Source of the DNA: Propionibacteriaceae bacterium
GTDB taxonomy: Bacteria; Actinomycetota; Actinomycetes; Propionibacteriales; Propionibacteriaceae
Length of the DNA stretch: 11,201 bases
Assembly: GCA_020438595.1 (NCBI GenBank)
Contig: JAGQUI010000050.1
Coordinates: 1 to 11,201, forward strand
Direction: 5' to 3'
Shown: one piece after another, positions 1-6,756 of the stretch
Numbering within the stretch: position 1 is the stretch's first letter
Layout: each line of letters opens with the position of its first letter
Position numbers and translations under genes: made by a program
Notes under the pieces: generated by a model
Databases searched by the model: none
The model's input: only the letters and a program-made list of their open reading frames with translations
What the model was told of the DNA's origin: nothing

Positions 1-1
1 A

Positions 2-1495
2 CGACACCTGCCCGCCGGCCCGCACCTGCAGGACGCGCTCCCGCTCGGCCCGGATCATGTCGGTGCGGATCCGGGCGTACAGCTCGCTGGGCGTCTCCTG
101 GCCGTCGGACGTGCCCAGCCGTTCCCACGCCGCGAAGTTGCGCTGCTCGCTGCGCTGCCGGATCAGTTCCACGACACCGTGCGCGTCCTCGAACTCCAGC
201 TCCGCCAGCCGCTCGTCGGCGGCCTTCGACGCTTGCTGCAGCAGGGTGGCGCGGGCGAGCGCGTCCTCCATCGGGTCGGGTGGACGGACGTGCAGCCGGC
301 GGGCCAGCCACGGCAGCGAGAGGCCCTGGATGAACAGGGTGCCGGCCACCACCGTGAACGCGGCCAGCAGCAGCACCTCGCGGTACGGGGTTCCCGGCGG
401 GATCACGAACGCTGCGGCGAGGGTGACCACGCCGCGCATGCCGGCCCAGCCCAGGATGAAGGTGTTGGCGGCCGGCGGCGTGCGTCCGGTCACCGGGTCG
501 GGCCCGGGACGGACCAGCAGGTAGCGCGCCGGGAACACCCATGCCAGCCGCAGCACGATCACCGCGCCGAGTGTGGCCAGGCAGACCCCGGCCACCAGTT
601 CCAGCGGGACGGCCGAGCGGAGCACATCGCCGACGATCCACTGCGCCTGGAGCCCGATCAGCAGGAAGACGAGGTTCTCCAGCAGGAACGCGATCGTCTT
701 CCAGTTCGTCCGCTCGGTGATCCGCGACTTGGCGGTCTGCAGCAGTGGCGCCTTGTGCCCGAGCAGCAGCCCGGCGACCACGACCGCGAGCACCCCGGAC
801 GCGTGGATCGCCTCGGCGGCGAGGTACGCCACGAACGGGACCACGAACGAGACGGCCGTGTCGAGCACCGGGTCGTTGATGAGTGGACGGAACCACGCCA
901 CCGCCTTGAACACCGCGAAGCCCACCAGGGCGCCCCCGCCGGCGGCCAGGGCGAAGTCGCCGGCGACCTGCCAGGCGCTCACCCCGGCACCGATCGCGAG
1001 GATCGCCGTCCGCAGCGAGACCAGCGCGGTGGCGTCGTTCAGCAGCGACTCGCCCTCGAGGATCGTGACCAGCCGCCGCGGCAGCCCGATCCGGCGCGCG
1101 ACGGCGGTCGCGGCCACGGCGTCCGGGGGCGCCACCACCGCGCCGATCGCGAACGCCACCGGCCAGCCGATCCCCGGCAGCAGGGCGTGCACGACCGCGC
1201 CGACCCCGAGCGTGGTGAACACCACCAGCCCGACCGACAGCAGCAGGATCGGGCGCCGGTTGGCCGCGAAGTCGACCAGGGAGGTCTGCACGGCGGTCGC
1301 GTAGAGCAGGGGCGGCAGCAGGCCGAGCAGCACGACCTCCGGTTCCAGGTGCACCTCCGGCACGCCCGGGACGAAGCTGGCGGCCACCCCGGCGGCGATC
1401 AGCAGCAGCGGCGCGGGGAAGCCGAGGCGTCCGGCCAGGGCCGTGCCGGCGAGGATGGTGACGACCAGCACGACCAGGAAGAAGGCACTCTCCAC
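2..1495 (-). CDS. Na+/H+ antiporter, CPA1 (NhaP-like) family, partial
   Basis: Predicted polytopic inner-membrane antiporter that exchanges cytoplasmic Na+ (or K+) for protons and so serves pH and salt homeostasis. The gene leaves the window at its 3' end: 498 residues are visible, and bacterial CPA1 proteins of this type run a little over 500. Seen in the translation: about a dozen hydrophobic segments up to residue ~400; the ion-site motif APPDAVAA (about 122-129, Asp125); EGESLLNDATALV (147-159, Asn153-Asp154); and WAGMRGVVTLA (350-360), all typical of CPA1. A charged, helical cytoplasmic tail begins near residue 400. The start is the GTG at 1495. It is the only plausible in-frame start after the TGA at 1538-1540 that ends the HXXEE gene, and no clear Shine-Dalgarno precedes it. 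The 42-bp gap suggests co-transcription with the HXXEE gene. Family is secure; ion preference is not. Confidence 0.93.
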   Translation of the reverse strand, partial: MESAFFLVVLVVTILAGTALAGRLGFPAPLLLIAAGVAASFVPGVPEVHLEPEVVLLGLLPPLLYATAVQTSLVDFAANRRPILLLSVGLVVFTTLGVGAVVHALLPGIGWPVAFAIGAVVAPPDAVAATAVARRIGLPRRLVTILEGESLLNDATALVSLRTAILAIGAGVSAWQVAGDFALAAGGGALVGFAVFKAVAWFRPLINDPVLDTAVSFVVPFVAYLAAEAIHASGVLAVVVAGLLLGHKAPLLQTAKSRITERTNWKTIAFLLENLVFLLIGLQAQWIVGDVLRSAVPLELVAGVCLATLGAVIVLRLAWVFPARYLLVRPGPDPVTGRTPPAANTFILGWAGMRGVVTLAAAFVIPPGTPYREVLLLAAFTVVAGTLFIQGLSLPWLARRLHVRPPDPMEDALARATLLQQASKAADERLAELEFEDAHGVVELIRQRSEQRNFAAWERLGTSDGQETPSELYARIRTDMIRAERERVLQVRAGGQVS

Positions 1496-1537
1496 CCGGG
1501 CATTCTGCTCAGCCGCGCACGCTGCGTCCCGGGCTTC

Positions 1538-2074
1538 TCAGTGGGTACTTCTCGCGAGCGCACCATTCTGGACGAGCGCGGCGGCGAGGGCGTGGGCGGC
1601 GAGCAGCAGGGGTGCCAGCAGCAGGAGGCTCGCGTCGGGGCGTGTGGAGATCTGGATGCCGTCCCGGCGGAGGGTGCGGATCGCCCACAGCCAGTACGGG
1701 ACCACGATCACGGGCGAGGTGACGACCCCGGTGGTGTAGCCACGCAGGACGGCGGAGGCGGCGAGGTGCCCGATGCCGTGCCAGCCGAAGGCGTTCAGGC
1801 TCCACTGGAAGAAGCGGCCACGGCCGCCGGTACGCATGCCGTCCACGGTGGCGGCGGCCACGAGCGCGCCCATCAGGCCGATGGCGACCAGGTACTGCGC
1901 GGGACCTCCCTCGATCGCCCGGACCAGGAACGCCGGTGTCCGGACGCCCTCCGGCAGCCGCCGCAGCAGCCTGCGCCCGGAGGACTGGAAGGTGAGCGCC
2001 TCCTCGGCGTCGTGGAGCGCCCAGGCGGCGAACAGCCCGACTGCCACGAGTGCGGGGGGTTTTTCGCTACTCAT
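1538..2074 (-). CDS. HXXEE domain-containing membrane protein
   Basis: A 178-residue integral membrane protein of the HXXEE family, named after its His-x-x-Glu-Glu motif. The motif is at residues 21-25 (HDAEE, in WALHDAEEAL), inside the first hydrophobic segment. A second His pair lies in FGWHGIGHLAAS (His99, His103), followed by a hydrophobic stretch around 105-132 and a last one at 149-166. The conserved His and Glu residues suggest a metal or catalytic centre in the membrane, but I know of no established biochemical function. It faces the TetR gene at 2117 across 42 bp and its start codon sits inside the repeated GGTAGCGA palindromes, so it is the likely regulated target. A TATTAT hexamer 7 nt before the ATG suggests a leaderless mRNA. 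The antiporter follows in the same direction. Confidence 0.85.
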   Translation of the reverse strand: MSSEKPPALVAVGLFAAWALHDAEEALTFQSSGRRLLRRLPEGVRTPAFLVRAIEGGPAQYLVAIGLMGALVAAATVDGMRTGGRGRFFQWSLNAFGWHGIGHLAASAVLRGYTTGVVTSPVIVVPYWLWAIRTLRRDGIQISTRPDASLLLLAPLLLAAHALAAALVQNGALARSTH

Positions 2075-2105
2075 GGTAGCGATAATAGACTACCGAAGGT
2101 AGCGA
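2064..2105. promoter_or_regulatory. Divergent operator/promoter between HXXEE and TetR genes
   Basis: The block holds two interlocking inverted repeats: TCGCTAC (2064-2070) with GTAGCGA (2076-2082), and CTACC (2090-2094) with GGTAG (2098-2102). The octamer GGTAGCGA occurs twice, at 2075-2082 and 2098-2105, 23 bp apart. Overlapping -10-like hexamers lie on the two strands: TATTAT on the minus strand (2087-2082), 7 nt before the HXXEE ATG, and GATAAT on the plus strand (2081-2086) for the TetR gene. A TetR dimer bound here would block both promoters. Binding by the adjacent regulator is inferred from position. Confidence 0.65.
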
Positions 2106-2116
2106 AAGGAAGTCCC

Positions 2117-2692
2117 ATGAGTCCGACCGGCACGGGACGGCCGCGGGACGCGTCCGTCGAGCCGAGAGTGCGGGAAGCCGTGCTGAAGCAACTCGTCGAG
2201 CACGGGTATCCGGGCCTGCGGATCGAGGACGTGGCCCGTTCATCGGGGGTGGCGAAGACCACGATCTACCGGCGCTGGCCGTCCCTGGACGCGCTCGTGC
2301 TGGACGCGATGGGCGCGGCGCTGGGCGACCGGACCGTCCAGGAGACAGAGGACCCGCTCGCCGACCTGCTCACCCTGGTGCGGGTGCTGCACCACTCGCT
2401 GGTGGAGAACCCGCTGGGCTGGTCGCTGCCCGGCATCGGGTTGTCCGTGGCGCAGGATCCGGAACTGGGCCCTGACTACCGCCGACGGTTCATCACGCCG
2501 CTGCGCGAGCAGGCCCTGGCGCTGCTGGGCCGCGCCGCGGAACAGGGGTTGGTGCCGGCCGGGATCCCCGCCGGACTGCTCGTCGACGCCGTCGCGGGCA
2601 GCTTCGTGTTCCGTCGGCTCGCCGGGGAGGAGCCGCCGTCACTGGCCGAACTGGAGGCGCTCGTGACCGCCCTGACGCGCCCGGAGTCCTGA
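2117..2692 (+). CDS. TetR/AcrR family transcriptional regulator (divergent from HXXEE gene)
   Basis: A 191-residue one-domain-plus-ligand-domain repressor. The N-terminal helix-turn-helix covers about residues 34-55, with LRIEDVARSSGVAKTTIYRR the typical TetR recognition region (TTIYRRW). The rest is an all-helical effector and dimerisation domain with no family-specific ligand motif that I recognise. The start is the ATG at 2117, preceded by a good Shine-Dalgarno (AAAGGAAG, 2105-2112). The open frame extends far upstream, but that extension is antisense to the HXXEE and antiporter genes and is not real. It is divergent from the HXXEE-antiporter pair and shares a palindromic spacer with them, so it probably represses itself and that pair. 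Its stop is only 4 bp from the stop of the convergent methyltransferase gene, which leaves no room for a separate terminator. Confidence 0.93.
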   Translation: MSPTGTGRPRDASVEPRVREAVLKQLVEHGYPGLRIEDVARSSGVAKTTIYRRWPSLDALVLDAMGAALGDRTVQETEDPLADLLTLVRVLHHSLVENPLGWSLPGIGLSVAQDPELGPDYRRRFITPLREQALALLGRAAEQGLVPAGIPAGLLVDAVAGSFVFRRLAGEEPPSLAELEALVTALTRPES

Positions 2693-2696
2693 GCGG

Positions 2697-3308
2697 TCAG
2701 ATCAGCCTGCGGGCGTGGACGCGCTCGACGGCGCCGTAGGTGAGCCGGTCGCTCGCGACGACCTGCGCCCCCTGCGCGTCGAGGTGGACGCTGGGCCGGC
2801 GGGTGAAGTGCTCCCCCGACATCCGGATGGTCACCGCTTCGAGCACGTGCTGGCCCGCCTTCACCAGCGGATTGGTGGCGACGACGTGGTCGGCGAGCAG
2901 CAGGCTGCCTCCGGGCCGGAGCACCCGGACGGCCTCGCCGATCGCCTGCGCGTCGTCCGGTACCTCGCACAGGGCGAAGGTGCACACCACCGAGTCGAAG
3001 GACTCGTCGGGGAAGGGCAGCGCCATCGCGTCCGCCTGGCCGAGCGCGATCTCGCGCCCGATCACGCTGGCCCGGCGCCGGGCGAAGTCGAGGATCTCCG
3101 GATCCAGGTCGACGCCGGTGAGCCGGACGTGGTCCGGGTAGTGCGGGAGGTTGAGCCCGGTGCCGACGGCGATCTCGAGGACGTCGCCGCTGGCGCGGCC
3201 GCAGACCCAGCTCCTGGTGTCGGCGAAGAACCGGCGCTCGAGCCGCAGCATCATCGAGTCGAATCGTGCGGCGCGCTCGGCGGAGATACGGGGGGTGGTG
3301 CCAACCAT
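2697..3308 (-). CDS. Class I SAM-dependent methyltransferase (UbiE/PmtA-like)
   Basis: A cytosolic Rossmann-fold methyltransferase of the Methyltransf_11 type. Numbering from the first possible Met (3317; 206 residues), the SAM-binding motif I is LEIAVGTG (47-54). The acidic end of strand 2 follows in LTGVDLDPEILD (67-77), then QADAMALPFPDESFDSVV (94-111) as motif II and VLRPGGSLLLADH (132-144) as motif III. The sequence NLPHYP after motif I recalls phospholipid N-methyltransferase and UbiE-like proteins, but the substrate cannot be read from the sequence. I place the start at the second Met (3308) because a good promoter (CTGACT, 17 bp, CATAAT) overlaps the first ATG and ends 7 nt before the second, giving a leaderless mRNA. 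The gene lies downstream of the isochorismatase-like gene but appears to have its own promoter. Confidence 0.9.
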   Translation of the reverse strand: MVGTTPRISAERAARFDSMMLRLERRFFADTRSWVCGRASGDVLEIAVGTGLNLPHYPDHVRLTGVDLDPEILDFARRRASVIGREIALGQADAMALPFPDESFDSVVCTFALCEVPDDAQAIGEAVRVLRPGGSLLLADHVVATNPLVKAGQHVLEAVTIRMSGEHFTRRPSVHLDAQGAQVVASDRLTYGAVERVHARRLI

Positions 3309-3344
3309 GTCGGACATTATGACCGGCGCCCCCGCCGCAGTCAG
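3309..3344 (-). promoter_or_regulatory. Promoter of the methyltransferase gene
   Basis: On the minus strand a -35-like CTGACT (3344-3339, 4 of 6 to TTGACA) is separated by 17 bp from a -10-like CATAAT (3321-3316, 5 of 6 to TATAAT). Seven bases later comes the ATG at 3308, so transcription would begin at or beside the start codon. The -10 covers the alternative ATG at 3317, which argues against that start. The -35 lies inside the arm of the inverted repeat at 3340-3369. Confidence 0.6.
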
Positions 3345-3369
3345 TCCCCCGTACGGACGACGGACTGAC
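3340..3369. terminator. 8-bp inverted repeat: terminator of the hydrolase gene or operator of the methyltransferase
   Basis: A perfect inverted repeat, GTCAGTCC (3340-3347) and GGACTGAC (3362-3369), encloses a 14-nt loop that itself contains the palindrome CCGTACGG. It starts 9 bp past the stop of the isochorismatase-like gene, so it could form that gene's terminator hairpin, without a U tract. It also covers the -35 of the methyltransferase promoter, so it may instead be a repressor site. The sequence does not decide between the two. Confidence 0.5.
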
Positions 3370-3378
3370 GTAGCGCGA

Positions 3379-3927
3379 TCAGCCGAAGACGTCCGCGGTG
3401 GTGACCGTCCCGGCCTCGCGCCCGGGGGCCTCCTGGTAGGTCCAGTACAGGTTGGTGTGCGCGATCACCGCGTCCGGGGCGGGCGCACCCCAGGCGGTCA
3501 GGTCCTCGGTGGTGTGCGCGTCGGAGACCAGCACGGTGTCGTAGCCGCGGGTGAAGGCGCCGTGCAGGGTCGAGCGGATGCAGGCGTCGGTCTGGGCGCC
3601 CGCGAGGTAGAGCCGGCCCACGCCGCCGTCGGCCAGAACCTGTTCGAGGTCGGTGCCCTCGAAGGCGTCCCCGTAGAGCTTCTCCACGCGCGCGTCTACG
3701 TCGGCCACCTCGAGTTCGGGCACGATCTGCCAGGCCTCGCTGCCGTGGGTGCGGCCCTCGGCCACGTCCTGCACCCAGATCACACCCACGCCCGCGGCGC
3801 GCGCCCGTTCCACGGACGTGCGGACGTTCGCCAGCACCTGGTCGCGGTCGTGCACGTCGGCCACGACGCCGTTCTGCACGTCGATCACCACGAGGGCGGA
3901 GTTGGGTCGGCCAGTGAGGGTGGTCAT
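3379..3927 (-). CDS. Isochorismatase-family cysteine hydrolase
   Basis: A 182-residue cytosolic alpha/beta hydrolase of the isochorismatase/nicotinamidase superfamily. The catalytic triad can be placed: Asp16 in ALVVIDVQNG, Lys83 in VEKLYGDAFEGTDLEQVL, and Cys116 in LAGAQTDACIRST. The residues before the Cys (GAQTDAC) match the usual G-x-x-T-D-x-C signature. Length is normal for a single-domain member. The family hydrolyses isochorismate, nicotinamide, N-carbamoyl compounds or related amides. The Phe89 region (GDAFEGTDLE) resembles the YcaC/isochorismatase-like subgroup rather than PncA, so nicotinamidase is less likely; the substrate is open. The ATG at 3927 has a clear Shine-Dalgarno, AGGAGA (3937-3932). 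Its neighbours give no pathway, and the methyltransferase downstream appears to have its own promoter. Confidence 0.92.
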   Translation of the reverse strand: MTTLTGRPNSALVVIDVQNGVVADVHDRDQVLANVRTSVERARAAGVGVIWVQDVAEGRTHGSEAWQIVPELEVADVDARVEKLYGDAFEGTDLEQVLADGGVGRLYLAGAQTDACIRSTLHGAFTRGYDTVLVSDAHTTEDLTAWGAPAPDAVIAHTNLYWTYQEAPGREAGTVTTADVFG

Positions 3928-4006
3928 GTTGTCTCCTGTCGCTCGACGCGAGCCTAACCACCACCTCCGACAGTCGGTCGGGGCAGGCGAACAAGTGCGC
4001 AACCCG

Positions 4007-4012
4007 TAGCCT
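4007..4012 (+). promoter_or_regulatory. -10-like element before the Pro-rich membrane-protein gene
   Basis: TAGCCT fits the TANNNT pattern of actinobacterial -10 boxes and lies 7 nt before the GTG at 4020, the spacing expected of a leaderless transcript. No convincing -35 is seen. The support is weak alone, but the same arrangement recurs at other genes here. Confidence 0.35.
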
Positions 4013-4019
4013 CGTGCCC

Positions 4020-4454
4020 GTGACGTACCCGCCATTCCCGGGCCAGCCCGGCACGTACCCGCCGCAGTTCCCGGGTCTCTACCCCGGACACTGACCTGGT
4101 CCGCGTGCACATCCAGGGCAGCCAGCTCACCTCGAACCTGATCGTGCCGTCCCTGCTCCTCGACGGCCGCCCGGTCGCGTCCCGTTACGGCGAGAACGCC
4201 TACCAGTTGCCCGCCGGACGGCACCGGGTCGAGCTCTACGGGCAGTGGCTGCGCCGCTACGGCCAGGCGCTGCTCGACGTGGACATCGCTCCCGGTGCCG
4301 CGGTCGACGTGTTCTACGCGGCGCCGTGGCACCAGTTCACGACCGCAGCATCGGGTTCGTGAAGCAGGCCCGCAAGGGGGTCGGCGGGCTCGTGGCCACG
4401 TCGGTGCTGCTCGTGGTCGTGCTGGTGTTCCTGGTCCAGACGATCGTGTCCTGA
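4020..4454 (+). pseudogene. Small Pro-rich, C-terminally membrane-anchored protein, broken by two compensating frameshifts
   Basis: The intact gene appears to start at GTG 4020 and end at TGA 4452-4454, giving 144 residues in three blocks. Block 1 (frame of 4020) encodes a Pro/Gly/Tyr-rich tail, MTYPPFPGQPGTYPPQFPG, and meets TGA at 4092. Block 2 (frame of 4105) encodes the folded part. Block 3 (frame of 4020 again) encodes SIGFVKQARKGVGG and a hydrophobic anchor, ending in VQTIVS. One extra C in the CCCC run at 4082-4085 explains the first shift: removing it gives YPDTDLVRVHIQGS. One missing G near 4345 explains the second: restoring it gives HQFTTGSIGFVKQ. The net shift is zero. I recall actinobacterial proteins with this Pro-rich/beta-domain/single-TM layout but know no function. 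It is either a true pseudogene or a case of two sequencing errors in GC-rich DNA. Confidence 0.7.
4105..4362 (+). CDS. Longest open segment of the frameshifted gene (central domain)
   Basis: This is the part a gene caller would report: GTG at 4105 to TGA at 4360-4362, 85 residues. It holds the central domain, with SNLIVPSLLLDGRPVASRYG, the turn LPAGRHRVELYGQWLRRYGQA, and AAVDVFYAAPWHQFTT. The pattern of short hydrophobic strands with the phrase PAGRHRVELY resembles a small beta-sandwich that displays a bound group or ligand, but I do not recognise a named family. The last residues (AASGS) come from reading past the lost base and do not belong to the original protein. Without the downstream block it has no membrane anchor, so as it stands the product would be soluble or unstable. 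No Shine-Dalgarno precedes the GTG, which argues against this being an independent gene. Confidence 0.5.
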   Translation: MHIQGSQLTSNLIVPSLLLDGRPVASRYGENAYQLPAGRHRVELYGQWLRRYGQALLDVDIAPGAAVDVFYAAPWHQFTTAASGS

Positions 4455-4457
4455 CCC

Positions 4458-4489
4458 GGACCGAGTGGGGACGGTTCCTCACTCGGTCC
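4458..4489 (+). repeat. Hairpin repeat copy 1
   Basis: This 32-nt element has arms GGACCGAGT and ACTCGGTCC and the invariant core GGGGACGGTTCCT. It folds into a 14-bp stem (one G-T pair) with a CGGT loop. It begins 3 nt after the stop of the Pro-rich gene, in that gene's sense. It is 11 nt from copy 2, which has the opposite orientation. Probable terminator or REP-like element; no target-site duplication is visible. Confidence 0.85.
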
Positions 4490-4500
4490 ATTCCCGGGGT

Positions 4501-4533
4501 GGACCGAGTCAGGAACCGTCCCCCACTCGGTCC
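4501..4533 (-). repeat. Hairpin repeat copy 2, forming the 3' end of purT
   Basis: On the minus strand the element reads GGACCGAGT, then GGGGGACGGTTCCTG, then ACTCGGTCC (33 nt). Unlike the other copies, its base before the right arm is G, which creates the TGA stop of purT at 4511-4509. The codons for DRVGDGS of PurT lie within it. With copy 1 it forms an inverted pair between the convergent Pro-rich and purT genes. Confidence 0.85.
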
Positions 4534-5720
4534 AGGGTGATGGTCAGGGCCGCCGCGGCCGCCCGGGCGCGTTCGCGGGCCTGGTCGACGTCCGCGCCCC
4601 GGGCCAGCGTGACCGCCACGCGGCGGCGTCCGGACACCGACGGCTTGCCGAACAGCCGCACCTGCGCGGTCGGGACGGCCAGGGCTGCGTCCACGCCGCC
4701 GAACCGGGGGACGCCGCTGCCCTCGGCCAGCACCGCGCAGGACGCCGCAGCGGGCTCGCTGCCGATGCGCTCGGCGCCGCCGGCGGGCAGCCCGAGCACG
4801 GCGCGGGCGTGCAGCGCGAACTCCGAGAGGTCCTGCGACACCATCGTGACCATCCCGGTGTCGTGCGGACGCGGGCTCACCTCGGAGAACAGCACGTCCT
4901 CGCCGACGATGAACAACTCCACCCCGAACAGGCCCCAGCCGCCGAGCGCCCCGGTCACCGCCGCGGCCATCTGCTGCGCCTTCGCCAGCGCCGCGGCCGG
5001 CAGTGCGGCGGGCTGCCACGACTCGCGGTAGTCGCCGTCGACCTGGACGTGCCCGACCGGGTCGAGGAACGACGTGCCGCCCGAGTGCCGGATCGTGAGC
5101 AGGGTGATCTCGGAGTCGAACTCCACGAAGCCCTCGACGATGCAGCGTCCCTCCCCGGCGCGTCCGCCCTCCTGGGCGTAGCGCCACGACTCGGCCACGC
5201 CGTCGGCGGAGCGCAGCACCGACTGCCCCTTGCCCGAGGACGACATCACCGGCTTCACCACGCACGGGAAGCCCAATTCGGCCGCCGCGGACGCGAGCTC
5301 CGCCTCCGTCTCGACGAACCGGTACGGCGAAGTGGCCAGGCCGAGTTCCTCGGCGGCGAGGCGTCGGATGCCCTCCCGGTTCATGGTCAGTTGCGTGGCC
5401 CGCGCGGTGGGCACTACCCGGACGCCGGCGGCCTCCACCTTGGCCAGCGCGTCCGTGGCGATCGCCTCCACCTCGGGCACCACCACGTGCGGCGCCTCGA
5501 GCCGGATGATCTGGCGCAGCGCCGCCGGGTCGAGCATGTCGATCGCGTACGAGCGGTGGGCCACCTGCATCGCCGGGGCGTCGGAGTAGCGGTCGACGGC
5601 GACCACCTCGGCCCCGAGCCGCTGCAGCTCGATCGCGACCTCCTTGCCGAGTTCGCCGGCGCCGAGCAGCATCACGCGGGTGGCGGACGCGGACAGCGGC
5701 GTCCCGATCTCTACGGTCAT
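4509..5720 (-). CDS. purT: Formate-dependent phosphoribosylglycinamide formyltransferase (PurT)
   Basis: Cytosolic ATP-grasp enzyme that formylates GAR with formate and ATP in the third step of purine synthesis, an alternative to the folate-dependent PurN. The match to the E. coli enzyme as I know it is close throughout: [20 protein letters not shown] (14-33), [18 protein letters not shown] (40-57), [20 protein letters not shown] (108-127), [14 protein letters not shown] (154-167), the ATP-grasp metal site [28 protein letters not shown] (263-290) and QVRLFGKP (353-360). The ATG at 5720 gives 403 residues, near the family length; an in-frame ATG at 5753 would add 11 residues with no counterpart in the family. 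The C-terminus is odd: the last eight residues, LDRVGDGS, and the stop come from the hairpin repeat at 4501-4533. It lies 55 bp behind the DUF1801 gene and may be transcribed with it. Confidence 0.96.
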   Translation of the reverse strand: MTVEIGTPLSASATRVMLLGAGELGKEVAIELQRLGAEVVAVDRYSDAPAMQVAHRSYAIDMLDPAALRQIIRLEAPHVVVPEVEAIATDALAKVEAAGVRVVPTARATQLTMNREGIRRLAAEELGLATSPYRFVETEAELASAAAELGFPCVVKPVMSSSGKGQSVLRSADGVAESWRYAQEGGRAGEGRCIVEGFVEFDSEITLLTIRHSGGTSFLDPVGHVQVDGDYRESWQPAALPAAALAKAQQMAAAVTGALGGWGLFGVELFIVGEDVLFSEVSPRPHDTGMVTMVSQDLSEFALHARAVLGLPAGGAERIGSEPAAASCAVLAEGSGVPRFGGVDAALAVPTAQVRLFGKPSVSGRRRVAVTLARGADVDQARERARAAAAALTITLDRVGDGS

Positions 5721-5775
5721 GGCGCCATCCAACCAAACAGAGAGTGATCCCACGTCCCGTGTTCGGGAGGCAGCT

Positions 5776-6150
5776 TCACTTCGTGGTCTCGTCGAGGAAG
5801 CCGTGCCGGGCCAGCACCGCGTCCACGAACTCCTTCAGCGCCGGCTTCGCGGCCTCGTTGGCGTACTTCACGCTCACCGAGCCCTTGCCGCCGAACGCGC
5901 CGGGAATGGCCTGCTGGGCCGCCGCGACCAGGTCGAAGTCGATCGCGTGCGCGGAGAAGTGGCCCTTCGCCGCGGTGAACATGACGTAGCCCTTCAGGTA
6001 GCTGTCGAAGAATCGGTACATCGGCACCTGCCGGAACATGATCGGCTCCAGCCGGGGCGCCCGTGCGGCCACATGGTCCCAGAACTCCTGCAGCCACAGC
6101 CGGCCGGCTTCCGGGGCCTCGTCGAGGTACTGCTGCGGTGAATCGGCCAT
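5776..6150 (-). CDS. DUF1801 (YdhG-like) protein
   Basis: A 124-residue soluble protein of the DUF1801/YdhG superfamily. The recognisable part is [37 protein letters not shown] (40-76), where family members usually carry a P-x-Y/W motif and a hydrophobic FxxxKxHxSxH strand. KGHFSAHA (62-69) fits this. It is followed by [12 protein letters not shown] (88-99) and a C-terminal helix. The B. subtilis relative YdhG/Fra has been described as a frataxin-like iron chaperone, but most members have no assigned function, so none is claimed here. It starts 3 bp after the stop of the anti-sigma-position gene, with GAGG just ahead of the ATG, so it is translated from the sigma-factor operon. Length is typical and nothing is missing. 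Confidence 0.8.
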   Translation of the reverse strand: MADSPQQYLDEAPEAGRLWLQEFWDHVAARAPRLEPIMFRQVPMYRFFDSYLKGYVMFTAAKGHFSAHAIDFDLVAAAQQAIPGAFGGKGSVSVKYANEAAKPALKEFVDAVLARHGFLDETTK

Positions 6151-6153
6151 GCC

Positions 6154-6756
6154 TCAGCGTAGTTCGGACAGGTCCGCCCAGCCCCCGACTCCGTCGTTGC
6201 CCATCCCCTCCAGGTCGACGACCCTGGTCGAGATGGTGGCCAGCAGCTTCTCGCCGGTGTATGCGTCGAAGACCAGCGTGAACACCGTGCCGGAGCCGTC
6301 CGCCGTCGCGCCCTCCAGCCGCGTGCAGTCCGGACAGGTGAAGTCGCCGATCAGCTGGACCAGCACCACCTGTCGCCAGGCGCCCTGCTCGGGCGGCGTC
6401 TCGCGGAGCAGCTGCTCCTGCACCGTGCCGATCGTGGTCAGGGTCTGCTCGGCCTCGACCAGCGACGTGGTCTGGATGGCGCGCACCTGCGTCCGGACCA
6501 GGCGGGTAACGTCTCGCAGGGTCGTGGTCGGCCCGGTCGGCGTCGCTGATGCGGCCGGCACGGCGGTGATCGGCTGTCCGGACAGGTTCGTCCAGACCAC
6601 TCCCCCCGTGGCGAGCACGGCGACGGCCGCCGCTGCGGCGATCCCGGTGTTCCGCCGCCGTGCAGCACGGCCGAGTGCGGCGTCCAGGTCGGGCTCGGCG
6701 ACGTCCGGTGCCTGCCACTGTTCGCCCCGCTCCCGCAGCAGTTCGTCAATGGTCAT
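6154..6756 (-). CDS. Single-pass membrane protein in anti-sigma position, with CPDC motif
   Basis: A 200-residue protein whose ATG overlaps the stop of the ECF sigma gene (ATGA), a strong sign of translational coupling and of a sigma/anti-sigma pair. Layout: an acidic-basic cytoplasmic part (1-36, ending RAARRRN), one transmembrane helix (about 38-57), a Thr/Pro/Ala-rich linker (62-79) and an extracytoplasmic domain to residue 200. The cytoplasmic part is too short for a classical zinc anti-sigma domain and has no HxxxCxxC motif, so binding to the sigma factor is inferred from context only. The outer domain contains GDFTCPDCTRLEGA with a CxxC pair (Cys141, Cys144), its only cysteines, as in disulfide or metal sites. 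I recognise no named family. Alternatives are a lipid-side sensor or a protein regulated by, rather than regulating, the sigma factor. Confidence 0.72.
   Translation of the reverse strand: MTIDELLRERGEQWQAPDVAEPDLDAALGRAARRRNTGIAAAAAVAVLATGGVVWTNLSGQPITAVPAASATPTGPTTTLRDVTRLVRTQVRAIQTTSLVEAEQTLTTIGTVQEQLLRETPPEQGAWRQVVLVQLIGDFTCPDCTRLEGATADGSGTVFTLVFDAYTGEKLLATISTRVVDLEGMGNDGVGGWADLSELR

Noticed and set aside
179..2692. Very long plus-strand open frame reading through the antiporter and HXXEE genes into the TetR gene
   Set aside because: Upstream of 2117 its product is a low-complexity run of Arg, Gly, Gln and His, antisense to two well-supported genes. Only the TetR part is real.
4082..4350. 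Programmed ribosomal frameshifting in the Pro-rich gene
   Set aside because: It would need one +1 and one -1 event in a 144-codon gene. No slippery heptamer is evident at the second site; two single-base indels are simpler.
4458..4533. Inverted repeat pair as the ends of an insertion sequence
   Set aside because: Only 11 bp lie between the copies, no transposase is present, and no target duplication flanks them.
3379..5736. 785-residue minus-strand frame covering purT and the isochorismatase-like gene
   Set aside because: Across purT it is out of frame with the clear PurT protein and is Arg/Gly-rich; only its last 182 codons, the hydrolase, are coding.
5718..5753. Upstream ATG at 5753 as the purT start
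   Set aside because: It adds 11 residues absent from the E. coli enzyme as I know it; the ATG at 5720 gives the usual N-terminus before [14 protein letters not shown].
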